Shown here piece by piece: positions 1-9,100 of a stretch of 64,000 nt of DNA. The DNA lies in contig NZ_QPJT01000006.1 of NCBI RefSeq assembly GCF_003337415.1, positions 151,066 to 215,065 on the forward strand, given 5' to 3'. Under the pieces are notes generated by a model. The model worked only from the letters and a program-made list of their open reading frames with translations, made no database searches and was not told the DNA's origin. Positions within the stretch are counted from its first letter, which is position 1; each line of letters begins with the position of its first letter. A program made the position numbers and the translations under genes. The stretch comes from Anaerobacterium chartisolvens (GTDB taxonomy: Bacteria; Bacillota; Clostridia; Acetivibrionales; DSM-27016).

Positions 1-1338
1 ATGCTAAGGCACAGGGTTGCAAAAATCGCCAGAGACTATTATGACTCAAACGGCTTCCTTGAAATTGAAACTCCCATGCTTACCAAAAGCACTCCCGAGG
101 GGGCGAGGGAATACATTGTGCCCAGCAGGGTTCAGCCGGGGAAGTTTTTTGTGCTGCCCCAGTCTCCGCAGTTGTTCAAGCAGCTTCTCATGGTGTCGGG
201 CTTCGACAGGTATTTTCAGGTGGTAAGATGCTTCAGGGATGAGGATTTGAGAGCCGACAGGCAGCCCGAGTTCACGCAGATAGACATTGAGATGTCGTTT
301 GTAGATGTTGAGGATGTTCTTACGGTAAATGAGGGCTTTATAAAGAAGGCTTTCAAGGAGGCTCTGGGAATAGAGCTGGAAACGCCGTTTATACGGATGC
401 CTTATAAGGAGGCTATGGACAGGTTCGGCTCCGATAAGCCCGACATAAGGTTTGGCTTGGAGCTTGTAGATTTATCCCATATTGTTGAAAACTGTGGGTT
501 TAAGGTGTTTTCCGATGCCGCAAAAAACGGGGGAAGTGTAAGGGCGATAAACGCAAAGGGCTGCGGGGCCAAATTTTCAAGGCGTGAGATAGACAGCGTT
601 GTGGAGTTTGTAAAAATATATAAGGCAAAGGGAATGGCGTGGATTGCGGTTGAGGAGAATGAGCTTAAGTCTGCCATTACAAAGTTTTTAAGCCAGGACG
701 AAATTGACGCCATATTAAAAGAGACAAAGGCAGAGCCGGGGGATTTGATTTGCTTTATCGCAGACAAAAACAGCATAGTGTATGACGCGCTTGGGCAACT
801 GAGGCTTGAGCTTGCAAGAAGGCTTGACCTTCTCAAAAAGGATGAGTTTAAGTTTTTATGGGTTACAGAGTTCCCTCTGTTTGAATACGATGAGGAGGAA
901 AAGAGCTGGGCGGCAAAGCACCACCCGTTTACGTCTCCGATGGATGAAGATATCGAATATCTTGATTCGGATTTGGGGAAGGTACGCTCGAAGGCCTATG
1001 ACATTGTATTAAACGGGGTTGAAATAGGCGGAGGCAGCATAAGAATCCATATACATGAGCTGCAGCAGAAGCTGTTTAAGCTTATAGGCTTAACAGAAGA
1101 GCAGGTAAGCGAGAGATTCGGATTCCTGCTTGAAGCCTTTAAATACGGCACACCTCCCCACGGAGGAATGGCATATGGCCTTGACAGGCTTGTAATGCTT
1201 ATGGCGGGAAAAAGCAGCATAAGGGATGTCATTGCATTCCCCAAGGTGCAGAATTCCTCATGTCCCATGACTAATGCTCCCGACACTGTTGAAGCAAAGC
1301 AGCTTAAGGAGCTGCATATTAAAATGACTAACGGCTAA
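1..1338 (+). CDS. aspS: Aspartyl-tRNA synthetase, C-terminal part (5' end outside the window)
   Basis: Charges tRNA-Asp with aspartate in the cytoplasm. The visible 445 residues are the class II catalytic core: the frame is already inside the protein at base 1 (ETPMLTKSTPEGARE is the usual start of the core), so the N-terminal OB-fold anticodon-binding domain lies upstream of the window and the ATG at base 1 is an internal Met. Motif 2 (FRDEDLRADRQPEFTQID) and motif 3 (GLDRLVML) are intact, and the long insertion between them fits the bacterial-type GAD domain. The full enzyme is normally about 590 residues. The stop is 67 nt before lepB. The truncation is only the window edge and does not indicate a pseudogene. 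Confidence 0.95.
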   Translation: MLRHRVAKIARDYYDSNGFLEIETPMLTKSTPEGAREYIVPSRVQPGKFFVLPQSPQLFKQLLMVSGFDRYFQVVRCFRDEDLRADRQPEFTQIDIEMSFVDVEDVLTVNEGFIKKAFKEALGIELETPFIRMPYKEAMDRFGSDKPDIRFGLELVDLSHIVENCGFKVFSDAAKNGGSVRAINAKGCGAKFSRREIDSVVEFVKIYKAKGMAWIAVEENELKSAITKFLSQDEIDAILKETKAEPGDLICFIADKNSIVYDALGQLRLELARRLDLLKKDEFKFLWVTEFPLFEYDEEEKSWAAKHHPFTSPMDEDIEYLDSDLGKVRSKAYDIVLNGVEIGGGSIRIHIHELQQKLFKLIGLTEEQVSERFGFLLEAFKYGTPPHGGMAYGLDRLVMLMAGKSSIRDVIAFPKVQNSSCPMTNAPDTVEAKQLKELHIKMTNG

Positions 1339-1405
1339 AAGTAATAAAGCATTTATTGAGTGCCACAGCCGGGGATGATATCCGGCATATTGGCTGTAAG
1401 GAGGG

Positions 1406-1960
1406 ATGGATACGGCTAAAAATCCTGCTTTAAAGGAAATACTGAGTTGGGCTTTCCACATTGCCCTTGCGGTGGCTATAGGACTGCTCATCGTAAATTT
1501 TGTTGTGCAGAGGACTATTGTTGACGGGGAATCTATGGAGCCTACGCTCCACAATAATGACAACCTGTGGGTGGAGAAGATTTCACCCAAGCTGGGAAGA
1601 CTTAAGCATGGTGATATAGTAACTGTGGATGTTGAGGATAAGGTTGGCTTAGAGAGAAGCCCTCTTATAAAAAGGGTGGTAGCGGTTGCGGGGGACAGCA
1701 TAGAAATAAAGTTTGGAAAGGTGCTGCTCAACGGGGAGGAGCTTAAGGAGGATTATATTCTTGGTAATACTACTATTGCAAATGACCCTCAATATGCCAA
1801 GCTCACTGTGCCTGAGGGGTTTGTATATGTAATGGGAGACAACAGGATGAACAGCATAGACAGCCGGATTATAGGGCCTGTGGAAATAAAGGACATATCG
1901 GGCAAGGCTGTATTCAGGTTCCTGCCTTTTAACAACGCCGGGCCGTTGTGGAACAAGTAG
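1406..1960 (+). CDS. lepB: Signal peptidase I
   Basis: Membrane-bound serine protease that removes signal peptides from exported proteins. The 184-residue protein has one N-terminal transmembrane segment (about residues 14-35), the catalytic Ser43 in GESMEPTL, the general base Lys89 in LIKRVVAVAGD, and the conserved box MGDNRMNSIDSR near the C-terminus, all expected for the Gram-positive short form. The ribosome binding site AAGGAGGG abuts the ATG with almost no spacer, which is unusual, but no better in-frame start is seen. The last six codons belong to a 108-nt segment repeated at 3396-3503, so the gene marks the edge of an inserted cassette. Confidence 0.95.
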   Translation: MDTAKNPALKEILSWAFHIALAVAIGLLIVNFVVQRTIVDGESMEPTLHNNDNLWVEKISPKLGRLKHGDIVTVDVEDKVGLERSPLIKRVVAVAGDSIEIKFGKVLLNGEELKEDYILGNTTIANDPQYAKLTVPEGFVYVMGDNRMNSIDSRIIGPVEIKDISGKAVFRFLPFNNAGPLWNK

Positions 1961-2049
1961 CAAGTTAAATATTGTTTAAGCGTTAATAAACATTTAATAA
2001 ATGAAAAATGAAAAAGGGCAGGACATTATTGTGTTCTGCCTTTTTTGCA
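1942..2049 (+). repeat. lepB tail repeat, copy 1 (gene end plus terminator)
   Basis: Covers the last lepB codons, the stop, about 55 nt of spacer and a rho-independent terminator (stem GGCAGGACA/TGTTCTGCC at 2017-2040, then six T). The same 108-nt segment recurs at 3396-3503 with differences only in a short internal patch. The two copies bracket the small genes at 2406 and 3167. Confidence 0.9.
2017..2046 (+). terminator. Rho-independent terminator of lepB
   Basis: Nine-pair stem GGCAGGACA/TGTTCTGCC with one G-U pair, a six-base loop and TTTTTT directly after the stem. Confidence 0.9.
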
Positions 2050-2144
2050 CTGTTTTTTTCTCTGTTCAACTGTCAAATACCTGTTGAAAAAAGAATAAAC
2101 AAGTTTCTTTATGCAAAAAAAACAACTTAAGACATTAATGTTGG

Positions 2145-2173
2145 TTGACTTACATTTTATTCTATGGTAGTAT
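2145..2173 (+). promoter_or_regulatory. Sigma-A-like promoter of the inserted segment
   Basis: TTGACT and TAGTAT are separated by exactly 17 nt. The predicted transcript would carry a leader of more than 220 nt before the ATG at 2406, with a small ORF at 2318-2353 inside it. The surrounding 2050-2400 stretch is AT-rich and holds no other gene. Confidence 0.6.
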
Positions 2174-2317
2174 ATGACATATGGTTTTATTAAGGAATTC
2201 CAAGATAGTAACTGACTAAAGCAGGATCATCAAGAACCTCTTAACAATAGTTCTATTAAATAGTTGCTGCAGCTTAATATAAACTCTTTAATGGAATTTA
2301 ACAAAAGGTGAGGTGCG

Positions 2318-2353
2318 ATGAATATTAAAATTTCAAAGTTATTCAAAAACTAA
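2318..2353 (+). CDS. Possible 11-residue leader peptide
   Basis: ATG preceded by AAAAGGTGAGGTGCG and followed by ten sense codons and TAA (MNIKISKLFKN). The initiation region resembles that of the following gene (AAAGGTGAGGTTTATT-ATGAAT), so it may be a leader peptide or the decayed start of a duplicated gene. There is no homology evidence; the call rests on ribosome binding site and position only. Confidence 0.3.
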   Translation: MNIKISKLFKN

Positions 2354-2405
2354 GTTGTATATTCAAGTTATAAAATTAATTTATCTTTGAAAGGTGAGGT
2401 TTATT

Positions 2406-3059
2406 ATGAATAAAAAATTAATTATATTGACAGCGTTTGTATGTGCTTTTTGTTTAATATCTAATATTTCTGTCTTTGCATCTGAAGATAGTACAGTTAT
2501 CATAAATGCTGCATCATTCTATAAAGTGGAGAGTGTAGATAAAAACTATACAACTTCTAATAACGGATCCAGTTGGGAGTTTAAATACCAAGGCTATCCT
2601 GCTGGAGCTACAGGAGAAATAGATTCCATCTCATTTGAGCAATCATATTCCCATACATTTTCTGGAACAATATCAGCCTCAAGAAGTGAAATTGAAGCTT
2701 CTTTAGGATATAGTTTCGGAAAACAAAAATCTTTTTCTATTACAAAATACTCCAGAGCTTTATCACAAGGGGAATACGTGAAAGCTTACAGCAGAAAATA
2801 TTATAATGTAAGTAAGGTTACACAACAGCTATACAACGGTTATGTCGCACAAGGTATATATGCATATGTATACGGATATGAAGCAATTATGCCACAGCTT
2901 AAATTAGAGTATTATACATCATCTTCTTCAGCATCAGTAGTAGACAATATAGTTCAAAAAGCCACAGAAAATCAACCAGAAGAACGTAAGACAGAAGAAG
3001 AAGTCTATGAGCTTGATAAATATGGAAACTGGCAGCTCATAAATGTTACATCATTTTAA
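2406..3059 (+). CDS. Secreted protein of unknown function
   Basis: The 217-residue protein has a clear signal peptide: basic MNKK start, hydrophobic core, cleavage probably after SVFA. The ATG at 2406 has the ribosome binding site GGTGAGG; an in-frame GTG at 2394 overlaps that site and is unlikely. The mature part has long alternating polar/hydrophobic Ser- and Tyr-rich stretches (around SYSHTFSGTISASRSEIEAS), which suggests beta structure and is loosely reminiscent of the membrane hairpins of beta-pore-forming proteins; that is an impression, not a family assignment. It lies inside the segment bracketed by the two lepB tail copies, with lower GC than its neighbours, so recent acquisition is likely. 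Confidence 0.7.
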   Translation: MNKKLIILTAFVCAFCLISNISVFASEDSTVIINAASFYKVESVDKNYTTSNNGSSWEFKYQGYPAGATGEIDSISFEQSYSHTFSGTISASRSEIEASLGYSFGKQKSFSITKYSRALSQGEYVKAYSRKYYNVSKVTQQLYNGYVAQGIYAYVYGYEAIMPQLKLEYYTSSSSASVVDNIVQKATENQPEERKTEEEVYELDKYGNWQLINVTSF

Positions 3060-3166
3060 AGCGGCTGCTTGCGTAATTTTAGTAATGAGCATACATTGTG
3101 TCTATTATTTAGATTAGGCTTAAGACATTCCAAAGTAAAGATTATAGCAAAGGCAGGGGTTATGAA

Positions 3167-3385
3167 ATGAACACAAAAAAGGTTCTCGGTATTGTGCTTG
3201 CGAGCTTTTCGATTTTAATATTTACCATCAATATTATGCTGGCTCAGATATCGCTGCATTTAGATAAGCTTGACAAAGAATACTCTCCTAATTTAACCAG
3301 CCATATTCCTGTAGTGCAGTATATAGGAGTACTATTGGTATTTTTATTAGGAATATATCTTTATGTTTCCAAGGATAAGGAATAA
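3167..3385 (+). CDS. Small membrane protein of unknown function
   Basis: The 72-residue protein has two predicted transmembrane helices (about residues 7-27 and 48-67) joined by a short polar loop, and a charged C-terminus (SKDKE). It follows the secreted protein by about 107 nt and lies wholly between the two lepB tail repeats, so it was probably gained together with that gene. The start ATG is preceded by GCAGGGG. No family was recognised. Confidence 0.6.
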   Translation: MNTKKVLGIVLASFSILIFTINIMLAQISLHLDKLDKEYSPNLTSHIPVVQYIGVLLVFLLGIYLYVSKDKE

Positions 3386-3395
3386 ATTGATTTCA

Positions 3396-3503
3396 GCCGT
3401 TGTGGAACAAGTAGCAAGTTAAATATTGTTTAAGCGTTAATAAACATTTAATAAATATTAAGCAAAAAAGGGCAGGACATTATTGTGTTCTGCCTTTTTT
3501 GCA
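3396..3503 (+). repeat. lepB tail repeat, copy 2
   Basis: Second copy of the lepB last codons, stop codon, spacer and terminator (stem 3471-3494, T-run 3495-3500). It is not preceded by the rest of lepB; it starts 11 nt after the stop of the small membrane protein gene and ends that transcript. Same length as copy 1. Confidence 0.9.
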
Positions 3504-3765
3504 TTTTAAGAAATTATAAAACTTATATTTGCGCCGTGCCTTGGAAATTTTGATATCTTTATTATTACCCGCATATATGTTAATATAAGAAGAAGGCATG
3601 TATAAAATAAGAATTTCTGTATTTATATATGCTGTGTGGACTTTAAAAAATTTTTGCCGAAGGGCTTTTTATATTATATAGTGAGGCTTTGTTTAAAAGT
3701 AAATCAAAGGGGGCGCAGAATGCAGGGCCCGGAGGGATTTTCGTATTCCCTCGGAAGGTCTGCAT

Positions 3766-6700
3766 ATGTATATGGATAGACTATTGCATTTAGGTCTGGA
3801 CGTAGGTTCAACCACAGTTAAGCTCGTAATACTGGATGCTGAAGGAAGCGTCGTTTACAGCAAGTATCAGAGACATTTTTCCGATATAAGAAAAACAATA
3901 TTTACAATAGTGAGCGAAGCATACCAAAGCTTTGCAAATGACAAAATAACGGTGACGCTCACCGGCTCAGGGGGCATTTCGGTGGCCCAGTGGCTTGGCC
4001 TGCCTTTTATACAGGAGGTAATTGCAGGCACAACCGCCATAGAGCGGTTTATTCCCAAGACCGATGTGGTTATAGAGCTGGGCGGGGAGGATGCAAAAAT
4101 AACGTATTTTGACAATGGAGTGGAGCAGAGGATGAACGGCACATGTGCAGGAGGCACGGGCGCGTTTATAGACCAGATGGCATCCCTTCTCCAGACCGAC
4201 GGCGCGGGCTTAAACCAGCTTGCAAAGAATTACAGGATGATTTATCCCATAGCCGCCCGCTGCGGGGTTTTTGCAAAAACCGACATACAGCCTCTTTTAA
4301 ATGAAGGGGCGGCAAGAGAGGATATCGCAGCCTCTATTTTTCAGTCTGTCGTAAACCAGACGATAAGCGGTTTGGCGTGCGGAAAGCCAATCCGTGGGAA
4401 TGTGGCGTTCCTTGGAGGCCCTCTGTATTATTTATCGGAGCTTAGAAAAAGATTTATTGAAACACTGGGCATGGAGCAGCATCAGGTTGTATTCCCTGAA
4501 AATTCCCAGCTTTTTGTGGCGATTGGCGCCGCTCTGGCCTCAAGAGGCGAGGAACCGATGCCTTTTGAGCAGTTGAACGCAAAACTGCCCGCCATAAATA
4601 ACGCTTCCTCAAATGAGGTTGAGAGGCTGCGGCCGCTGTTCCAAAATGACGGTGAGCTGAAGGACTTTAAAGAAAGGCATGGCAGAAGTGTTGCAGCAAG
4701 AAGGCAGCTCGAGGATTTTAAGGGAGACTGCTTTCTTGGGATAGATGCCGGATCAACCACAACAAAGGCGGCTCTTATTGACGGTGATGGGGCTATTTTA
4801 TACTCCTATTATGGAAGCAACGAGGGAAGCCCTTTGAAATCCGCAATAAAGATTTTGAAGGAGCTTTACTCGCAAATGCCTGCCGGTGCCCGCATTGCCA
4901 GCTCCGCTGTTACGGGGTACGGGGAAAGCCTTCTAAAAAGCGCTCTTTATGTTGATGTGGGAGAAATAGAAACCGTCGCCCATTATAAGGCTGCCGAGTT
5001 CTTCCTTCCGGGAGTGGATTTTATTCTTGATATCGGCGGACAGGATATGAAGTGCCTTAAGGTGAAGAACGGTGTGATCGACAGCATTATGCTCAATGAG
5101 GCTTGCTCGTCCGGCTGCGGTTCGTTTATAGAAACCTTTGCCCATTCCCTTAATATGAGTGCGGAGGAGTTTGCTGCCGAGGCGTTGAAGTCCGAAAGGC
5201 CGGTTGACTTGGGCTCAAGATGCACGGTATTTATGAATTCAAGAGTAAAGCAGGCTCAGAAGGAGGGCGCCACAGTAGGGGATATTTCGGCGGGATTGTC
5301 ATATGCCGTTATAAAGAACGCTCTCTTTAAGGTAATAAAAATAAGGAACCCCAAGGAGCTTGGAAATAAAATTATAGTTCAGGGGGGAACATTTTATAAC
5401 AATGCGGTATTAAGGAGCTTTGAAATAATCTCCGAAAGGGAGGTCATAAGGCCAGACATAGCAGGGCTCATGGGAGCCTTCGGCGCCGCGCTGCTGGCGA
5501 GGGACAGCTTTTGCGAGGGGTACGAGAGCACCCTGCTCAAAGTACAAAGGCTGGAATCCTTTAGCTGCAGCACTGAAATGAGAAGGTGCGGGCTGTGCGG
5601 AAACAACTGCCTCCTGACTGTAAACTGCTTTGACGGCGACAGGAAATTCATATCGGGAAACAGGTGTGAAAGGGGAGCGGGAATAGAGGCTAAGACAGAT
5701 AACCTTCCCAATCTCTATGACTATAAGTATAAAAGAATTTTTAATTACAAGCCTTTGAAAAAAGAGGACGCCGCAAGGGGAACTGTAGGCATACCCAGAG
5801 TGCTGAATATATACGAGAACTACCCGTTTTGGTTTACCTTCTTCAACCGGCTTAAATTCAGGGTGCAGCTTTCTCCCAGATCCTCCAAGAGCGTTTACGA
5901 GCTGGGGATTGAGACGATACCCTCGGAGTCTGTGTGCTATCCTGCAAAATTAGTACACGGGCATATAATGAGCCTTATAGGCAGCGGCGTGGATTTCATT
6001 TTTTATCCCAGCCTGCCCTATGAAAAGAAGGAGCAGGAGACTTCAGACAACCACTATAATTGCCCCATTGTCACATCCTATTCCGAGGTTATTAAGAACA
6101 ATATGGATGTGCTTAAGGAAAAAGGAATAAGCTTTATGAATCCTTTCCTTCCTTATCATGATAAAAAAAGGCTGTCCGAAAGGCTTTATGAGGAACTGAG
6201 AGCCTTTGACATCCCTAAAAACGAAGTGTTTGCCGCAGTGGAAGAGGCATGGATAGAGGAAGAGCGTGCAAAGCGGGATATAAGGGATAAGGGAGAGGAG
6301 GTATTAAAATACCTTGAGTCTGCCGGAAGAAAGGGAATTGTCCTTGCGGGAAGGCCTTACCATATAGACCCTGAGATACACCACGGCATACCAAACATAA
6401 TTACCGAGCTAGGGATGGCGGTATTAACAGAGGATTCGGTTGCACATCTGGAAAATATACAGAGGCCCTTAAGGGTGGTTGATCAGTGGGTATACCACTC
6501 CCGGCTGTATGCTGCCGCAGAGTTTGTAAAGAGACAGTCAAATATTGAGCTGGTACAGCTTAATTCCTTCGGATGCGGCTTGGATGCAGTAACTGCGGAT
6601 CAGGTTCAGGAAATACTGAATGACTATGATAAAATATATACCGTTTTGAAGATTGATGAGGGTAATAATTTGGGCGCGGCAAGGATCAGAATGCGTTCTC

Positions 6701-8079
6701 TTAAGGCTGCAATGGATGAGAGGGACAGAAGCGGGATAAAGCCGTCACGTGTCCGTACACTGCCGGAGAGGCCGGTATTTACCGAAGAAATGAGAAAAAG
6801 GCATACTATTCTGGCGCCTCAGATGTCTCCTATTCATTTTCAATTTATCGAGGAGGCGTTTAACGCTTCGGGGTATAAGGTGGAGATCCTTCCGTCTGTT
6901 GACAAAAAGGCGGTGGACGAGGGCTTAAAATGGGTGAACAATGACGCGTGCTATCCGTCAATACTGGTTATAGGGCAGCTTATAGAGGCTCTGAAGTCGG
7001 GTCGGTATGATTTGGACAGCACTTCGGTAATAATATCGCAGACAGGCGGAGGCTGCAGGGCTACAAATTATATAGGCTTCCTTAAGAAGGCATTGACGGA
7101 TGCCGGGTTTGAAAACATCCCCGTTATTTCACTTAATACCGTTGGGCTGGAAAAGAACCCCGGCTTTAAAATAAGCAGAAGCCTTATAAATAAAAGTCTC
7201 ATGGCTCTGGTATACGGAGACCTGCTTATGAGAGTTCTGTACAGGGTGAGGCCCTATGAAAAGGTGCCCGGATCTGCAAATATGCTTTATGAATCATGGA
7301 CGGAAAGGTGCAAGGCTTCGGTCAGGAGCGGGAGCCATAAGACCTTCAGGAAAAACATTTATAAAATAGTCAATGATTTCGACAATATCGAAATAACTGA
7401 CCAGTTAAAGCCCAAAGTGGGGCTGGTAGGTGAGATACTGGTGAAATTCCACCCGACAGCCAACAACAGTGTGGTTGATGTAATTGAAAAAGAGGGCGCC
7501 GAGGCTGTAATGCCGGATTTAATAGACTTTTTCATGTACTCTGCCTATAACCTTAATTTTAAGCATGAAAAGCTTTCGGAGAGCTTAAAAAAAGTAATTA
7601 TTAATAATGCCGCCATAGCGGGTATGGAATATTATAGAAGAGTAATGAAAAAGGCATTGAAGAAAAGCAAGAGGTTTGAGCCTCCATGCAGCATACATGA
7701 GCTTGCAAGGGGTGCGGAGGATATATTGTCAATAGGGAACCAGACCGGGGAGGGATGGTTTTTGACTGCCGAAATGGTTGAGCTTATACACGGCGGAGCC
7801 AAAAATATAGTTTGTATGCAGCCCTTTGCGTGCCTGCCAAACCATGTGACAGGCAAGGGAATGATAAAGGAGCTGAGGAGAAGGTACCCGGAGGCCAATA
7901 TAGTTGCCGTCGATTATGATCCGGGGGCGAGCGAAGTCAATCAGCTCAACAGAATAAAGCTTATGCTTTCCGCGGCGTTTAAGAATCTTCACAGCAGTGA
8001 CGCACACTATGAACCCAAGACACTTTTTACGGGAATAAATACCGCCGCAGAAGGCGGCGAAAGCAGCGTGAGCATTTAA
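3766..8079 (+). CDS. Giant 2-hydroxyacyl-CoA dehydratase activase-like protein (BadF/HgdC type)
   Basis: A 1437-residue protein with two ASKHA-fold activase domains in tandem: the first opens with [15 protein letters not shown], the second (about residue 325) with [16 protein letters not shown]. Each has an ADP-binding glycine box and the cluster-binding cysteine motifs of activators ([26 protein letters not shown]). A Cys-rich linker follows (CGLCGNNC, about residue 615), then a DUF2229-like region and a C-terminal part resembling dehydratase subunits. Family members use ATP to push an electron into (R)-2-hydroxyacyl-CoA dehydratases; the physiological substrate of this long fused form is not known to me. 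It is monocistronic, with the ribosome binding site GGAAGG just after an inverted repeat (GAGGGA/TCCCTC). Two starts are possible (3766 or 3772). Confidence 0.85.
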   Translation: MYMDRLLHLGLDVGSTTVKLVILDAEGSVVYSKYQRHFSDIRKTIFTIVSEAYQSFANDKITVTLTGSGGISVAQWLGLPFIQEVIAGTTAIERFIPKTDVVIELGGEDAKITYFDNGVEQRMNGTCAGGTGAFIDQMASLLQTDGAGLNQLAKNYRMIYPIAARCGVFAKTDIQPLLNEGAAREDIAASIFQSVVNQTISGLACGKPIRGNVAFLGGPLYYLSELRKRFIETLGMEQHQVVFPENSQLFVAIGAALASRGEEPMPFEQLNAKLPAINNASSNEVERLRPLFQNDGELKDFKERHGRSVAARRQLEDFKGDCFLGIDAGSTTTKAALIDGDGAILYSYYGSNEGSPLKSAIKILKELYSQMPAGARIASSAVTGYGESLLKSALYVDVGEIETVAHYKAAEFFLPGVDFILDIGGQDMKCLKVKNGVIDSIMLNEACSSGCGSFIETFAHSLNMSAEEFAAEALKSERPVDLGSRCTVFMNSRVKQAQKEGATVGDISAGLSYAVIKNALFKVIKIRNPKELGNKIIVQGGTFYNNAVLRSFEIISEREVIRPDIAGLMGAFGAALLARDSFCEGYESTLLKVQRLESFSCSTEMRRCGLCGNNCLLTVNCFDGDRKFISGNRCERGAGIEAKTDNLPNLYDYKYKRIFNYKPLKKEDAARGTVGIPRVLNIYENYPFWFTFFNRLKFRVQLSPRSSKSVYELGIETIPSESVCYPAKLVHGHIMSLIGSGVDFIFYPSLPYEKKEQETSDNHYNCPIVTSYSEVIKNNMDVLKEKGISFMNPFLPYHDKKRLSERLYEELRAFDIPKNEVFAAVEEAWIEEERAKRDIRDKGEEVLKYLESAGRKGIVLAGRPYHIDPEIHHGIPNIITELGMAVLTEDSVAHLENIQRPLRVVDQWVYHSRLYAAAEFVKRQSNIELVQLNSFGCGLDAVTADQVQEILNDYDKIYTVLKIDEGNNLGAARIRMRSLKAAMDERDRSGIKPSRVRTLPERPVFTEEMRKRHTILAPQMSPIHFQFIEEAFNASGYKVEILPSVDKKAVDEGLKWVNNDACYPSILVIGQLIEALKSGRYDLDSTSVIISQTGGGCRATNYIGFLKKALTDAGFENIPVISLNTVGLEKNPGFKISRSLINKSLMALVYGDLLMRVLYRVRPYEKVPGSANMLYESWTERCKASVRSGSHKTFRKNIYKIVNDFDNIEITDQLKPKVGLVGEILVKFHPTANNSVVDVIEKEGAEAVMPDLIDFFMYSAYNLNFKHEKLSESLKKVIINNAAIAGMEYYRRVMKKALKKSKRFEPPCSIHELARGAEDILSIGNQTGEGWFLTAEMVELIHGGAKNIVCMQPFACLPNHVTGKGMIKELRRRYPEANIVAVDYDPGASEVNQLNRIKLMLSAAFKNLHSSDAHYEPKTLFTGINTAAEGGESSVSI

Positions 8080-8087
8080 CCGTGAAG

Positions 8088-8119
8088 AGCGGCATTTCTT
8101 TAAGAAAAGAAATGCCGCT
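8088..8119. terminator. Bidirectional terminator between convergent genes
   Basis: Perfect 13-bp stem AGCGGCATTTCTT/AAGAAATGCCGCT with a short loop, between the stop of the large activase gene and the stop of a small minus-strand gene. A/T-rich flanks allow it to act in both directions. Confidence 0.85.
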
Positions 8120-8121
8120 TG

Positions 8122-8283
8122 TTATTTACCCGGTTTTTTTGATTCCTGCATATACTTCATTCTTCCTTTTTTCACCTTGCCCTTGGGGCGTGAATTGTGC
8201 GTATTTATCGATCTGTTCATCATAAAGGCCAGAAGCCCGAATACCAGCAAGGTTCCTGCAATAATTAAAATTTTTGTCAGCAT
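8122..8283 (-). CDS. Small single-pass membrane protein (53 aa)
   Basis: Reading the minus strand from 8283 gives MLTKILIIAGTLL and onward for 53 codons to a TAA at 8122-8124. An N-terminal transmembrane helix (about residues 3-22) is followed by a strongly basic tail (PKGKVKKGRMKYM). The ribosome binding site GGGAG lies 5-6 nt before the ATG, and the gene ends against the shared terminator, both arguing that it is real. Family not recognised; the form resembles many short clostridial membrane peptides. Confidence 0.6.
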   Translation of the reverse strand: MLTKILIIAGTLLVFGLLAFMMNRSINTHNSRPKGKVKKGRMKYMQESKKPGK

Positions 8284-8593
8284 ATCAATCTCCCTGTAAT
8301 ATTATTTTTGGAAGAGTTAGCTTGTATTTCTAAATTCACAAAGCATACTCATTTTATGACACATATCTACAGACAAATATTATATAGCCTAATATAACGT
8401 AAATCAAGAATTATTATTTGCCAGAGGTGCATAAATTATATCTGACACAGCATTTCGGAAAGTCGCCATAGGGATTACAATTGAAGCACCTTTTTCACAT
8501 AACAGCATAATTATCCAAAAAAATGGTTAAAAAGAGCCGATATATTATGGCGTTTTATTCCAAATCCAGATTTTTAATAAGCTCCCTATCTAT
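8284..8593. other. Gene-free stretch
   Basis: About 310 nt with no ORF that has a ribosome binding site and no clear RNA structure. The part next to 8283 should hold the promoter of the 53-residue minus-strand gene, but no convincing -35/-10 pair was identified. Confidence 0.5.
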
Positions 8594-8616
8594 CTTCCCC
8601 TCACTTCGAGGGGAAG
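8594..8616. repeat. 23-nt palindrome beside the DUF559 remnant, copy 1
   Basis: CTTCCCCTC-N5-GAGGGGAAG, perfect 9-bp arms. The same arms recur at 8845-8867 with a different 5-nt loop; together they bracket the nuclease remnant. Confidence 0.75.
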
Positions 8617-8649
8617 GAAAAGAAGGTCCATGTAGGTTTTGCTGGTCTT

Positions 8650-8781
8650 CTAAGTAGCAATTATGTCTTCATTGGTGAATCGTATAATCCTTATTCCATG
8701 TGCTTTTATTACTTCTTCCCTTATTGAGTCATATTCCTTACGTTCGTCCTGTTCATGAATACTTCCATCCACTTCTACTGC
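8650..8781 (-). pseudogene. Remnant of a DUF559 endonuclease-like protein
   Basis: The minus-strand frame ends with VEVDGSIHEQDERKEYDSI and then GIRIIRFTNEDI, which matches the C-terminal half of the DUF559 (Vsr/PD-(D/E)XK-like) family: acidic strand VEVDGS, YD...R, and RIIRF. Family members are about 115-120 residues and begin with an Arg-rich helix and FRRQ-type strand; these are missing here and replaced by low-complexity Lys/Glu-rich sequence and a palindrome. The fragment is therefore a truncated pseudogene. The open frame extends upstream to 8901 without resembling the family. Confidence 0.7.
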
Positions 8782-8844
8782 TGTTTTCGCTTTGCATGCG
8801 CCTGCGTTGTTCTTCTCATTTTCTTCTCCAGTGCCCTTCTTTTT

Positions 8845-8867
8845 CTTCCCCTCAATGTGAGGGGAAG
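8845..8867. repeat. 23-nt palindrome beside the DUF559 remnant, copy 2
   Basis: CTTCCCCTC-N5-GAGGGGAAG with the same arms as 8594-8616. The flank GATAGAAGGGGAG mirrors the CTCCCTATCTAT flank of copy 1, so the whole 8583-8880 segment has inverted ends. Confidence 0.75.
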
Positions 8868-9100
8868 ATAGAAGGGGAGTTAAAATTTGCATTTTCGTCA
8901 CTTAAATTAAATACACCCTATTCGCCAGAATGTATATGCCCGTTTGCTACATATATATTTGGCATATAAGCTGCGTCTAAAAAAGTAATAGTATCCGCCT
9001 TTAGAGAATATAATTTTTTAAAGGCAAATATATACATATTAGGGCCATGATAAAGAGAATTGCTTATGATAATTCCCACTACCTGTAAACGGAGGACAAA

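Noticed and set aside
402..836. Minus-strand open frame of 144 codons inside aspS
   Set aside because: Shadow of the aspS reading frame with no ribosome binding site or recognisable fold; the same applies to other long antisense frames inside dnaK, deoC and aldehyde dehydrogenase genes.
1..1338. aspS as a truncated pseudogene
   Set aside because: The frame is already open at base 1 and the missing N-terminal domain lies upstream of the window; the catalytic core is intact.
3700..3765. Riboswitch upstream of the large activase gene
   Set aside because: There is a simple inverted repeat (GAGGGA/TCCCTC) near the ribosome binding site, but no known riboswitch core could be recognised.
8650..8901. 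Complete 83-residue protein on the minus strand
   Set aside because: Only the C-terminal half matches DUF559; the rest is low-complexity sequence overlapping a palindrome, so it is treated as a remnant.
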